A stretch of DNA of 64,000 nt, taken from contig MU858050.1 of NCBI GenBank assembly GCA_033297075.1, forward strand, positions 248,001 through 312,000, given 5' to 3'. This DNA comes from Rhypophila decipiens (taxonomy: Eukaryota > Ascomycota > Sordariomycetes > Sordariales > Naviculisporaceae). Both the position numbers and the translations under genes were made by a program. This document shows positions 1-11,833 of this stretch, in pieces. Position 1 is the first letter of the stretch; every line of letters begins with the position of its first letter. The notes beneath the pieces were generated by a model. That model ran no database searches. It had not been told where the DNA came from and saw only the letters and a program-made list of their open reading frames with translations.

Positions 1-249
1 CTTGCTGATATTACTGTCATCGGTCCACGGATAGCCATGCCCTCTATATAAGGCGCCACAGATATATGCAAATTCTGTTTGCCTAAGTCCTTTCTCCTTA
101 TTCGTTGCAAGAGCGAGACACACATTCCAATACAGACCTAATCGCTTGGGTGTATCCTTACGAGGACGACACGTACCGCTATGTACAAGGTGATTGAGAA
201 GAGTTCGCGATACATGCCTCCTAGGATTGCTCTTCAGGAACCACCAGAT
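1..249. other. Intergenic, window edge
   Basis: No gene is supported. A TATA-like stretch (tatataag) lies at about 44-51 and could belong to a short plus-strand transcription unit, but no convincing plus-strand coding frame follows it. Confidence 0.3.
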
Positions 250-293
250 AAGGCATTTATTCTACCCAGTCAAGGCATTTATTCCAGCCAGTC
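250..293. repeat. 22-bp tandem duplication, two copies
   Basis: Positions 250-271 and 272-293 are the same 22-mer (beginning aaggcatttattc) with only a few mismatches near the end. It overlaps the 3' end of the small minus-strand ORF. Confidence 0.7.
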
Positions 294-508
294 AAGGACG
301 GATTATCGTACAACTGCATAAAAGCCTCGAGTTCCAGATCATCGTGGCTCACCACGATATAACTTCGTCTGTGTACATGAACAATGTCGCGCGATTTCGC
401 CAAGGGACCGCAGGCGCGGATGACCTCCTCGGTGGTCTCGGCCTCCAAAGCGGTCTCGAGACAGAGCGCAACACTGAGGCTCATGCTCCTCTTGGACGTC
501 CTACACAT
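257..508 (-). CDS. Orphan small ORF, 83 aa, coding-like
   Basis: I do not recognise this ORF. It starts at an ATG at 508 and ends at TAA. Codons show a marked RNY pattern and C/G third positions (for example the acidic run ETTEEVIRACG), unlike the neighbouring non-coding DNA. It has no signal peptide or membrane segment. Its last codons lie in a 22-bp tandem duplication (250-293), so the C terminus WNKCLDWVE is a partial repeat of upstream sequence. It could be an exon of a larger gene or a relic. There is no conserved motif to assign a function. Confidence 0.35.
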   Translation of the reverse strand: MCRTSKRSMSLSVALCLETALEAETTEEVIRACGPLAKSRDIVHVHRRSYIVVSHDDLELEAFMQLYDNPSLTGWNKCLDWVE

Positions 509-2785
509 ACCAGACTAGCTTGACACCGTGGAGTCTGATTTCGATACTTGTGTTTGGTTCATAGAAACACACCCTCCTCTTCATTCCATGTGTACTTATA
601 TTCCTTAGGCTGTAGCACTGATCAATCATGTCCCCGTCTCTAGATCGACACTCCCACTCCATAGTGGCATAGTCGCCTCCTATACCTCCATGTTATAGTG
701 ACATCGAAGACGACCAACAAGCCTGGCCCCATGTACCCTATGTACTGTACCCCAACCACGTACTATTGCTACGTACTATGCCATGCCGTACATTACCTCC
801 CGAACATCCCCCCTCTCTCATGTTGTGTCTCCTGTTATGTCTCATTCTTCTCCAGCTTTTTTGCCTCGCCGTCACCCACGCCCTCGCTTTACATTGCATA
901 GCTTGCCTCGCTCGCTTAGCAGCTTGGGTCTGGAGGAAAATGACACCCACCCATCTAACTCACTGACCTGACCTCTGTCATACTCTCCAGTCATCATTGG
1001 CGTGCTTTATACCGCTCCATACATACATACCGTGAGACGATGTATGTGGGCTGAAAAGATGTGAGTAGCATCACAACATCCATCCATACCTTTCTTTGCC
1101 TTGCCACTTGTTGTTACATACTCGCATGAGAAAGAAGTTGGGGAAAGGGGGTGGGGGACGGGAGAGGAGCACACACACACTACATGGAGGATGTATGCAA
1201 TAGTGCTGCGAGGACAGGTCACTTGACCTGACGGCTGACATATCACGCCGACTTTTTTACTTGCAAGTGCAGTACTGTAAATATGCTGACCATACAGCAT
1301 TCACTGAAATGATCATCTAAAGCAAGTTCCCTACAGGAAATGAAAGAGAACTGGTAGGTGTGTATTGCGGCCTGTGTTGCCGTAATATTGTTTAATGTTT
1401 TTACACTGGGAAAGCACGCCAAAATCTGACATACATACATCGTGTATCATGTATTATTCCGTGCAGTTATTCACTAGTACCGCTCGGTATCAGTCGTTAA
1501 CTACCTAGGTTTCTACCTTCGATCCTACCAAAACCTAGGTAGACGGTCGAAGAGAAACACGGGCATATACATGTCCATGTATCGAGGTAATATGAAATGG
1601 TATAGAGTAGTAGTCAGCTATGGTAATATAACGACCCATGGCTTCATGGACCACCAAAAAAGGGTTCAACTTTACATTCCGTAACGACAAATCGTGGTGA
1701 TCCTCACCCTCCAGCTCTGACATACCACTCCAGCTGTGACTGTCACTGAACTCACTGTATCATTCCCGTCGTGGTACAGTACGTGTCACTTTTGGCCGCT
1801 ATATTTCAGTGGTTTAACTTCATATAATAGCTACCTGTAGGTATATCGAATTTAAGGTCTGGAACCGTCAACTCGTTGTCTGTCGTCTGTCTGTTTATAC
1901 CTTCCTTGCTATACCTATGAGATGTAGCCAAGAGGCACACTGTCGCCCGCAGGCAAAGCTGCATCGCTGAAATAGGGGTAATAGGTCAGATTAAGCATTG
2001 AAAGTCAAGTATTGAAGTTGTAAGAGAACGGTATTAGAGGGTAATCCTATCTAGGACGAAAAAATCTTGCTACACATGGCAATACGTGACAGAGAGTGGT
2101 TACAGTATCCAGGTAAGCAGGCTCGACGGGACCGACGGACAGCGAAACATAGGTACACACAAGCGACACGGCGGCTGCGGCGGCGGCGAGTCAGGAAAGA
2201 GCACCCGAGCGGTTGTTTGCTGTTATTGTTTCCCAGCTGAAAGTTGCAAGGTTCTTTTCTGTTTTGTGTATCGCATCACCCTCCGCCTTCAGGTTTGCAT
2301 GTTCTGTCCGGTATTACCGTTCGGGTTACCACATTAGGCATATGATATTCTCCTGCTGTTGGTTGACGCTGTTGGTTCTTTTGTTTGATGCTCGCCGCAG
2401 CTGTGCAGACCCCAGATTTAGTTTCCGGGTTAAGAAACATACTTACTCGCTAGAATATATCGTTGGCAAGATTGCTTTGGAATCATCAAGCAAGACGATA
2501 ATAATCCTGGGGGCATGGGGCATGTTCGAACACGTTCCTTGCCAACAAATGCAGTGTAAGAGTGGGGAAGGGGGCGGGCAGGCGGTTGGAAAGAATATCG
2601 AGGAAGGTGGGTAGGGTACGTACGGGACGACACATGCAGCCATCATGCAGGTGCAGGTACCTTGCCTTAGACTTGCATGAGTTGCATTCGATCTGACGAT
2701 GGACAGAGATATACACATATCGAGTGGGACTGTCATTGCCTGTTCTCTACGAAGAGGTTAGATGTTGGGAGGAAAGGGGTAAATA
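509..2785. other. Intergenic, no gene seen
   Basis: All frames are stop-rich. The DNA is pyrimidine-rich around 740-890, with scattered TACATAC and TACCTAGG-type short repeats. I see no RNA gene or conserved coding frame. Confidence 0.5.
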
Positions 2786-3484
2786 TTGAAACAAATGGTA
2801 AGTGGGAAGTTGTATATCCGAGTTCTAAACACCGAGTATAAAGTAATATGGGGAAGCACAACATATACTCATCGTCACGAGCAGAGAAGAGATTCCAGAC
2901 CTCCCTCTGATACTTCAGCACCTATTGTAAGTTGCTGGATATTGCTTGCAGCAGTCATGCCGCCTGTTTGGTCAAAGTTACATTCTTCTCCAGAAAAAGC
3001 AACCACAAAAGCCGACGGCAACACGTGGACGTGCTTTATCTTGTCTCTTTCTTGGAGTTGCTTCCCTCCTTCTCCAGCTTTTCCCCCAACTACTACGCTG
3101 CAAAGAAACGCCGTTGGTATGTCGATTCGAGGCTCTGATACCACCGTCTCACCGCTTCTCTGGTATCTTGGTCCTATGGAATCGAATGCTCAAAGAGGGC
3201 TTGAATCGTCATCGATCATATCTGGCCAGAACGTGAGCAATACATTCCGAACACCTGCCTATTGGGCCATCGTTCCTCACTGCAGGTATGAGGCGTCCTC
3301 AGGAGATACCCATCTGGACATCCACTCAAAAGGCCAATACCTCAGAGGGTCGGAAGAAACAAAAACAGCCTCAGGTGTATTCAGCGCCCGCTCCATATCT
3401 CCATTGCCGAAGGATGTTTTCACGGATGACAGAACCGAGATATCGGATCTGTGCATCCCAGGTGATGCTGTGCCAGCTCGGTAA
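2786..3484 (+). CDS. Orphan ORF, 232 aa, possibly one exon
   Basis: This 699-nt frame is unusually long for this stop-rich stretch. Its 3' half (from about 3115) has coding-like codon use. It ends in CGG TAA, and the same bases form a plausible intron donor (GTAAGG at 3481), so it could be an exon rather than a complete gene. The N-terminal third looks non-coding. No domain is recognised. It may simply be a chance ORF. Confidence 0.28.
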   Translation: MKQMVSGKLYIRVLNTEYKVIWGSTTYTHRHEQRRDSRPPSDTSAPIVSCWILLAAVMPPVWSKLHSSPEKATTKADGNTWTCFILSLSWSCFPPSPAFPPTTTLQRNAVGMSIRGSDTTVSPLLWYLGPMESNAQRGLESSSIISGQNVSNTFRTPAYWAIVPHCRYEASSGDTHLDIHSKGQYLRGSEETKTASGVFSARSISPLPKDVFTDDRTEISDLCIPGDAVPAR

Positions 3485-5203
3485 GGTATCTCGAAGGCTG
3501 GCCTGCAGCCTGACGCTGGGGCATCACCAAATGATTGGAAGTGGTGGGTGAGCTAAGCTGAGATGCGGCACCTCAGGCATGTATGATGTTGGCAATGACC
3601 ACTGCAGAACACATCACACACATATGTCTTGCCGTATGCCACCCGCCCCAACCAGCCAGCCTCATGGATCCCAAGACTGGGCGTCGAGGGCGGCAACGAC
3701 GTACCTGGCGGCCATGTGGTTCTCCCAACGCCCCCCATATATCAAACGCAGAGTTCTTTTCGCTCATATCTGTGCATTTGTGGAGTAGGGGCGGGAATGG
3801 TAGACCTCCGGTGTCTTGAGCGGTAAACATGCAATAGCACGGCACCATGTGTATCAGCAGACCACAAGTTTTCCACTGATTATATCATCTTCTTGAATCA
3901 AGGTCCCGGGGTCGTCAAGTAAGATGGATCGAAAAGGCGTAAGAAGTATCCCTTTGCCGTCACTATCCCCTTATAAATTCTGACCCATATTCTCGGAGCC
4001 GGGTCTCAACTGACACATCTCGAACCTTGCATATAACCGAACGGCATTCCTGTTCCAGAGCAACAAAGTTGAGATAACTGAGCTGTCGTATCACCCCAGT
4101 TCCCAATATTGTCGTGTGCGTGTACAGTACCCAGCCAATGGTGATGGCGTCCTTCTCCCTCCACCGTGGGCGGGCATCAGGATTCGAAAGAAGGTGTACA
4201 CAGTGTCTGAATCACGGCCAAGGATGCTTAACTTTATGATCTCTTGGATTTTTCTTGTCCTACCCTTTTTGTTTCCGAATCAAGCCAACGGCGGGCCAAG
4301 TCGTGGGGTATCTCATGCTCCCCGTGTACGGTGCCTGGCTGGGACATGTTGGAGGTTGACTTGGTATGCATACTGCACAAAACCTTACATACGTCCAGTG
4401 TGTAAGAGGAATAAGCAATATCACACGATCCTGCTCAGGGAAAGTCATTCGTTGGTAGGTTGGATCGGCTCGGATCGGCTCGGATACCTGAATCGGACTT
4501 CCGGACATTTGATAAGCTGTTAATTCTCCGATCCGGCGTTCCTTCCGCTCCGGTATCCACCCTTTGGTTCCGATCCGGACCGCACCCGGCCGGGCCGTCC
4601 TTGGTTCCTTCTGCACGTCATTCGGGTGATAGTGATAGTGTCGGCGATAATGACAGTACCATTGGCAGTAGTTGTGATACCCGGTTGTAGGCCGTAAGCA
4701 CTTAATGGGAATTGGTGAAGTGACAAATGACTTCAACAACTGGACAGCCAGACTCCTCATCCACACAGACAGACAAAAAGCCCGGCATCATCAATCATTT
4801 GGCGTACTCTGTCCATAACATATGGAGATACTAAGGAATGAGGCACTGATGAGTTAGTAAAAATCCTCGAGGTCAGCACCGGGCTTTATGAATGTCCATG
4901 ACTCAACAATACGCCCGGCCTTCCCGTATATCGCAAATCTCTGGCTCACTAACGTCGATAGCTCTCTCGTCTCAGCCACCTCAAGGCATTGTATTTTGCC
5001 ATTTCAGTTATCTGTTCCACTATGACCCGTTACTCGTCCAGCTCAGTGGGTTATGACTTCGATACACATCGGCGTCGATGCTGAGATCCACACAGGACGA
5101 CTCCTCCAGACAATCATCTTTCGACATACCCACACACAAAGAACCTTGAACACAACAAAACGGGTGTATAGATCGATCCACACAGCGTTTGAGATTAGCG
5201 AGT
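3485..5203. other. Intergenic, with GC-rich direct-repeat patch
   Basis: No gene is supported. Around 4465-4625 there is a local GC-rich patch containing two tandem copies of a ten-base unit (gatcggctcg) followed by gatcc/ccggat-rich sequence. Both strands carry only short frames here. Confidence 0.4.
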
Positions 5204-5273
5204 TTTCCAGCAAAGTCTACTCAGCGAAATATCAGTGCATCCGAGGTCAGCGGTTCGAATCCCCTCGGGGACA
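5204..5273 (+). other. tRNA-like relic or Pol III element
   Basis: A perfect Pol III B-box (ggttcgaatcc, 5252-5262) is followed by an acceptor-like cggggac and a T-run at 5274-5282, as at a Pol III terminator. The matching 5' acceptor strand is weak: gttttcc pairs only through several G-T pairs, and box A is degenerate. A clean cloverleaf with an identifiable anticodon cannot be drawn. I read it as a decayed tRNA or a tRNA-derived element. Confidence 0.35.
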
Positions 5274-5282
5274 TTTCTTTTT

Positions 5283-6670
5283 GCTTGTTTTCCTGAATGA
5301 AAACATATCAGCAATATTTTTGTATGAAATGAACGAACGAAGGATCTATGTACATACCTCGTGACTAGAAACATACCCATATAGTTGACAGATATCCTCG
5401 CAACACCTCATCGCCCGTCTGTCTAGCACGGTCGGCATCCCGGTTGAGGGGTCTTTTGCCCGATATCCATATCCACGGGTCTTTCGATTGGACGGCAATT
5501 TTCCCAGGGCTACAGTGAAAGATCTAGCAAGCGATGCCGCAGGTAGTAGACATGCACGAATTTATCTGTACACGCTCTATCAATGTCAAAAGGCTCGAGT
5601 AAAGCATCCGGAAGGGAGAAACGGTGGCCTGTTCATGGCGTTCGTCTCGTTCGATCTTCTCACATTGAAATCTAGCCTGCCTGGGAGGCGTCTGTATAAA
5701 GAGGTAGATTACATACAATACAGAAACAAAATGAGGAAAGCAAAACGTAAAAGATAATAGAAAGGGTTCCAAAGGATAATTCGAAGAAAAGAAGACGGTT
5801 GAAGTGCATTCGTATCAAATTTTGATGGCCTCTATCTTGAAAATGTCAGCAACAAAGGTATAGAGGCAGAAGAGAGAAAAGGGTAAACGCAAAACAGTTA
5901 GAGAGATTCTAGACTTTTTTTGGTCTGCAGGAAGAAAAGAAAAAGGCCGACCTGCATCTCAGGATCATCATGGGAATAGGAATTAAAGAACCGTTTGGTT
6001 GAAAAGAAAGAAAATGGACAAAACTCCAATCTTCCCCGTTGTACAATCACTTCCCCATAACCAGCGCGCAAATGAATGCCCCTCGTCTCCCGGGTATAAT
6101 GCCTGGGCAAGCAAGTTTCAGCCCACCAACGAGAACCTTGTAGCACCGAGTCTTCTCCTTGGCACGTCCATCAGAACGGATCTAGTGACGACTAACCATC
6201 ACGGCATGCCCCAATTCTTCGTCATCCCGCCAGAGAACGGTTTGTGAGAGTTAGACGCCATCCATAACAGTACCACGTCCCACAACTGTCATTCCGGACC
6301 AGACCGTCCACACTCATCCGTAGTCGTATGTGCAGATACCCGGAATCGAATGAATAAATATATGTACAGAAAACAAACGGAAATGCCCACGCGAGGGCCA
6401 GGTGGAGAATCGAGAGGTCAGGAAGGGGAGGTTAAGCCAAGCTCGTATCGAATTGCAGCAAAAAAGACAAAAAAGGCGTAAAAGAAGTTGGTGCATGTCG
6501 TAAAGCCATATGGGTTTGGCATTGAGCAATCAAAAGAGTTCGGGGGCGCATTTTCAGGTCGAGCAGACCGGACAATCCTCCAGCTTCGTCGGTGCATCTA
6601 TTGGCTCCGGTTTATGAACGGTCGACAGTATTGCCGATATTCTTCGTCGAATTCCACGCACGCGATCTGC
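5283..6670. other. Intergenic, includes rho3 3' flank
   Basis: No coding frame is supported. The right part is presumably the 3' UTR and downstream flank of the minus-strand Rho3 gene. Confidence 0.5.
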
Positions 6671-7593
6671 CTACATCACGCTGCATTTGGAATCCTCGCG
6701 CTCTTTCCTGACGGATAGAGCAACGCGTGCGGCCTCGGTAAAGGCCTCGTTAACACCCCTGTTGCGCATGGCGGAGCATTCGAGATACCGCAGCGCATTG
6801 ATCCGACGGGCGACTTCCAGCCCTTGATCATAATTGATCATGGGCTTCTTCTCTCGTGGATTCCCGTTTTCGTTTGCACCATCCTCGTCTTCGTCCGATG
6901 CCTCGCGGAGATCGCACTTCAACGCCACGAGCACGAGCTTGACCCCAGGGCAGTTGTCAGCAATCTCACCAACCCATTTGCTTTCGACGTTTTCGAGCGA
7001 GTCTTTGCTGTCGACGGAATAGCAGAGCATGATTAAATCAGTATCATCTGGATCAGTTGTTAGCTTTCTATGCCGCGGGATTCTGAGCTGTGGTGCTACG
7101 TGACTTACCATACGAGAGACTCCGTAACCGATCGAATTCTTCTTGGCCAGCTGTATCCCAGAGTGACAATTCGATGTGGACATTGTCGACAAAAATATCT
7201 GCATATTTGCAAAGTCAGTCCGCGGTTCTATCGCATCACAAGAGAACGCGGAACGCGAAAAATGGCAAAAACGGACCGTGGACATAATTTTCGAAGACGG
7301 TTGGCTCGTAAACGGTCGGGAAGTACCTGGTCCATAATGAGCGAATGAGCAGCACCCCAAGCCTGATTCCAACTCACCCTCTCGTGAAGACGTTCAGGAG
7401 CGAAGTCTTTCCACAGGCACCATCTCCTCTAAAAGTTTGAAACCCCGTGTCAGCGTTGTTCCCTGTGGACAGAGATACCACGGCGCTCGGCCACCAATGA
7501 ATCCCGACTCAAAAGTGTGCTTGGGCGGCAAGTAACTCACAGCAAGACAAGCTTGCGTTGGACAGTTTTCGATCCCCCGAGACCACACGGCAT
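6671..7593 (-). CDS. rho3: Rho-family small GTPase, Rho3 type
   Basis: This is a Ras-superfamily switch that, in its family, directs exocytosis and actin-based polarised growth at the hyphal tip. Five exons: 7593-7541, 7428-7378, 7326-7277, 7198-7109 and 7047-6671. Joined they give 206 aa, the usual Rho3 length. Visible motifs are the P-loop GDGACGKTS (from residue 19), the effector stretch [32 protein letters not shown], and the guanine-binding motifs LKCD and ECSAM. The C terminus CSVM is a CAAX box, and the terminal Met favours farnesylation. An acidic insert ([13 protein letters not shown]) sits after LKCDLRE, where Rho proteins carry the variable insert helix. The introns are short and the exons tiny (50-53 nt). 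The start is the ATG directly before PCG, which gives the normal N terminus. Identity is secure; the Rho3 versus Rho4 choice rests on the effector and C-terminal wording. Confidence 0.93.
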
Positions 7594-9646
7594 TTTGAAG
7601 ACTGGTCGAAGCGCAAACTTCGAGATCTGCTATCGCGCGATTTGCTCGAGTATTCGCTCTGCGATGGATGATTTATCCGTGATTGACGAGATGTATTTTT
7701 TCGCCGTTTAGGGATGCGGTGGAAGATTTGAAGGAATCTCGAAAGTCGAAGAGGTTGTAACGAGGGAGGAGTTTAAGATGTTGTAGGGCGGGCAAAAGGA
7801 GTGACGGAAGATTAAGCGCAGACGGTACCAGACGCCAACTGAATCGGAAGGCGCGACTTGACAGAGAAGGCGGACCACGTCAAGCTAGATTTACTAATAA
7901 AAAGAACCCGACAGCTCAACGCAGCGACCCGGGATATGCGGTACAGTAATAATGTAAAGATCAGGAGTGGTGAGAAGAATAAACCTCGATTTGATATCGA
8001 TGCAAGTGAATGGTGGTCGTTTTGCGCGTATGGACCCCACGGAACTGTGCTGCGCCAACGAGATGGAAGACACAGACAAAAACTTTCAATTGGAGTTGCG
8101 AACTGGATTGGGGGAGGGAGAAGAAGGACGTAAACCGGGATGAGGTTGAAGCCAGCCAGAGCGCAGGAGATGAGGTCTGGAAATTGGAGTGCTCCACGTT
8201 CAACACGAACTGGACAAGGGTAGGCGGGCAAGGAGTTGACGACCGAGCATTTCTGACAGCGGGGACTGGAACATTTTCAGCAACTCTGTCCTGCCAAGAA
8301 GGATGCAGGAGACCCCAAGCAGAGGCCACAGACTGGCCAAGTCACCATTCAAAACAAGCCACGGTGGAGTTCGGGAGCCAGTGGGGCTGATTAAATCCCA
8401 TGATCCCCCACACAGTTCTCGACTCCCGAGCCGAACCAAGCCCCTTTCTTCCCGCTTCCCTGAATCGGATTCGGATACAAAAAAGAGGCTCACACCGTGA
8501 AGATTGGCATTGTTTGTTCAAGTCATGTTGAACTTCTGCATCTCGAGTACTCGACTTTTCGAGAAACATGGGGTAGGGCGCACAACAACAAGCACAAAAC
8601 CGGAACCGTTGGCTCCACGACAGCAAAACAGAGTTTCAAGTTTCGTATTGTACGATATACTACTGGTGTAGGTATGCCGTATATCGTCAACACACCTTTG
8701 AAGTAATGATTCACCGGGGCCGGCGGCTGGGTCAAGGATGCTCACCACATACAGTCGGCTTGCATCACACTTGCATGAAGCCCTATCGATAGTGTGGGCG
8801 CAAACATTGACGAACGGAGCTGTGCCCAGAGTTAGACATTTCAGCCTCGAAGCGCCTCCAACTGAGACCTACAGCAGGATTTGAGCAAAAGAAAACGTCC
8901 TTGTTGTACTCGATATTGATCAATGGGAAAGTAGTTTGGAACTGAAAGACGGCGATATTGCGTTCCACTCGAGGGTTGTGGAAAACAGGTTTCGATGTCC
9001 AGTCCCAACCAGATGAGGAACACAGGCTCGGATATGCACATCATCGATCAGAACAGGCGGATGATGAGGCTGTTCTCCGCCACTCACGGGGGAAGTGGCT
9101 TGTGAATGACGGGAATTACGAAGCTGAATGAGCCACACAGGCCTTGTCATCATCCAGCAGGACTTTGGAACACAACCAAACCGAGACGAGAATTTCATGA
9201 TAGGTATCCCATCTCAAAAGCCGGAACATTTATTTCATGCGTACTTGAGTATGCCCGGTGTTCCTTTCAGGCACTCTGTGGAAACATGCAACGCTACTGC
9301 ACCTTTCACACCAATGGACGCTTCAATCGGCCCGCATCCGCCTCCTCGCCACACCAGAGCAGAAAAGGGGCTTTGACTTGGCGATATCGTTGTTGGACTC
9401 GGCAAAACTAAAAACGTCAAACCCAAATCAGTTTGATATAGCACTAAACTGATTCGTATAATTAAGGGTATCGTAGAAACATTGATGTGCTAACGGAAAC
9501 ATCCTTGAAGCACATATTGAGCTTGACTCAATTCTATATAAAGCCTGGAGGACTGGGCAAGGAGAAGAATCCAGCCCAGACACTCGGTATAACCGCAATA
9601 ACCATGCATGGGCACCAATAACGCCAAACCAAATACCGATAAACGA
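7594..9646. other. Intergenic: rho3 upstream region, cwc25 3' flank
   Basis: About 2 kb between two minus-strand genes. The left part is the rho3 promoter and 5' UTR. I see no conserved frame and no RNA gene in the rest. Confidence 0.5.
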
Positions 9647-11029
9647 TCACCGTGCCCTTCCCATCCGCTCAGAAACCTTCATCTCTACAGCCCTGCTGTG
9701 CAAACTATTTGTAAACCCTGCATTCCCCCCAAACTTCTTGTTACGCTGCCGGGCCCGATCATCTTCCTCCTGTGCCTTGCGTTCCGCCTCTTCTATATCA
9801 GCCAGCCGGCGCCGGCGGTCCGCATCCAGATCGGTAGCCGCTTCTTGCATAGCCGCCAGCTTTCGTGCGCGTTCTTCGTCCTCCTCAACTCTGACCTTGA
9901 CAGGTGCGTCCTTTTGCCTTGACCGGTTGTCGTCCACGTTGTCCCTCCGTGGCCGATATGAGCCGCCGTTCCGGTCACCACTTCTGTTCTCATCTCGACA
10001 GCTATCCCGATAATCTCTGCGGTCTTGCTCGTCCCGCCGGGGAGGCCTTTCTTGCCGGTCTCTGGAATCCCCCCTCTTGATCCGGCGGTCAGAATCCCTG
10101 GACCGGTCCCTTTGAACCCGAGGATTGGAGTCCCTCGACCGTTCCCTTTTAGCCTGACGGTCAGGATCCCTTGAATGCTCGCTTTTTGTCCGGTAATCGG
10201 GGGATCGAGACCTAGAAAGGTCCCTCGGCCGTCTATCATGTTGTCGACTTCTCCTATCATCGTCTCGCCTTGAACGAGAATCCCGCTCATCCACGGAACG
10301 GGACCTAGATCTGTGTCGCCGCCGGTCGGGAGAGTCTCTCCGCCGTCTTCTTCGGTCCTCCTCATCTGAATCATGTCTTCTCGGGGTACATGATCGTTCT
10401 CTCGAGTCGTGGCTGCGACGTCGGGAATTCCTGTCGTCGTCGTCATGTCTGCGCGACCGGTGATGGTGACGGTGTTTGTGCCGTTTCTCCTCCTTGGGCT
10501 TGGACTTCTCGTGAGGATCCTCGATACCCATCGACGCAAGTAGTCGCCGCCGTTTGATGGGGTCATTCATCATGGCTTCGTACGCTTGCTGCTCTTTTCG
10601 TTTAATGGCCAAAAGCGGATCCTCTCTGATCTTGGTGGCGATGTCGCGCGCGTCCGCAATCGTCTTGGCCTGGGGGTCTTGTTCTATGCTCGCCTGCTTG
10701 GACAGCTTCTTCACCTCGTTGTCCTGCAGCAACTTATCGATCCGTCGCTTTCCCAGTAGATAGGCCTCGTTCTCGGCAGAGTCGCCATTCATGTCATTCG
10801 GTCCGCCCGTGTACATCCACTCCACCCGGTCGAGTTTTCGTTTCCCGCCCGCCGCTTCCAGCGCCTTCTGAATTTCCTCTTTTTTCCGTTCTTCTTCGAT
10901 TTCGTGAAGACGCTGCTGCATCTTCTTCCTCTCTGCGATCGCCTCAGCTTCGGCTTTGGCGGTTGCGGCGAGGTTCCCCGAGCGTTGGGGATGCCAGCTC
11001 TTCTTCATATTCAGATCTCCGGAACCCAT
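9647..11029 (-). CDS. cwc25: Pre-mRNA splicing factor Cwc25
   Basis: Cwc25 is a spliceosome factor that acts with Prp16 at the first catalytic step, in the nucleus. The single exon encodes 460 aa. The N terminus MGSGDLNMKKSWHP is the family signature (Cir N-terminal domain). It is followed by a charged helix (AEAEAIAERKKMQQRLHEIE), the conserved WMYTGGP motif near residue 71 and a linker YLLGKRRIDKLL. From about residue 190 the protein becomes an RS/RD-rich low-complexity region, with many RSRD and SRDSDRR repeats. A basic/acidic C-terminal helix (EEDEERARKLAAMQEAATDL) ends in the conserved FGGNAGF-type tail. It is divergently arranged with csn2, sharing an 804-bp intergenic region. Confidence 0.95.
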   Translation of the reverse strand: MGSGDLNMKKSWHPQRSGNLAATAKAEAEAIAERKKMQQRLHEIEEERKKEEIQKALEAAGGKRKLDRVEWMYTGGPNDMNGDSAENEAYLLGKRRIDKLLQDNEVKKLSKQASIEQDPQAKTIADARDIATKIREDPLLAIKRKEQQAYEAMMNDPIKRRRLLASMGIEDPHEKSKPKEEKRHKHRHHHRSRRHDDDDRNSRRRSHDSRERSCTPRRHDSDEEDRRRRRRDSPDRRRHRSRSRSVDERDSRSRRDDDRRSRQHDRRPRDLSRSRSPDYRTKSEHSRDPDRQAKRERSRDSNPRVQRDRSRDSDRRIKRGDSRDRQERPPRRDEQDRRDYRDSCRDENRSGDRNGGSYRPRRDNVDDNRSRQKDAPVKVRVEEDEERARKLAAMQEAATDLDADRRRRLADIEEAERKAQEEDDRARQRNKKFGGNAGFTNSLHSRAVEMKVSERMGRAR

Positions 11030-11833
11030 CTTGGCGCCGGGTGTCCTCGTGAGGACTCGAACTACCTGGAATGGGGGTTTAAAAGGATAGGAGGTATTCC
11101 GCTCCTGATGGCGATCAAATTAACAGTGATTGAGTGTGCTGCGGGTGTTGCTGTCGCTGCCTTTCCGTAAAAATGAACGATGTTTTGTTGATGAAGGTTC
11201 AGGGTGGCAAGGCAGGTGTCGCTGGGGTCTTGGAAATCAATTTTGGGGGGCAGGGAAGTGGACCAACCACCGTTGACATTATTCTCCGATGTGGGGCCGT
11301 GCGACCTTGGTTACCGTCGATTTGCGGTGTATCGACAATGGAAGCACCCTGGACCAGTTGAAGACTCCCAGTACAATGAGCAATCCCCTATGACAGACTA
11401 CTACTGGGATATATGTGCTTATTCCCGAAATCACAGACTCATACCAAGGATGAGCAAGGCTTAACATAGAGGTAGGACTTTAACTGTGACTTCCAGTGTT
11501 TTGACACTTGTTAGGGACCTCCGATACCTTACAGGGACATTCAGTTACCGAATACTGTCCTGCATACACTGTACATTACCAGTATGCCCCTCCTGGCTGC
11601 CTAGCTTTCATGGGCATTACCCCACAACAGCTTCCTCCGCACCACTCCAGGCCCCTCCTCTCAGCCTTACCGCTGGAACTGCACTTGCACTCTTTCACAA
11701 CTTCCCGAATTCAAGCAAACTGTTGCGACAACAAAATTCAATACTTCCTTGCGGCCAATTCACGCCCCCAAATCTAACACATCATACGCAGCCAACATCG
11801 AATAGACAAGGGCTCGGCAGAAGTACATCCACG
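11030..11833. promoter_or_regulatory. Shared divergent promoter, cwc25 / csn2
   Basis: This 804-bp region separates two divergent start codons. Pyrimidine-rich tracts (11580-11700) precede csn2, as is usual upstream of plus-strand fungal transcription starts. No TATA box or named operator is obvious. Confidence 0.5.

Noticed and set aside
9793..10566. 257-codon minus-strand frame overlapping cwc25
   Set aside because: It is a shifted-frame shadow of the RS-rich repeat region of Cwc25; no independent start signal or domain.
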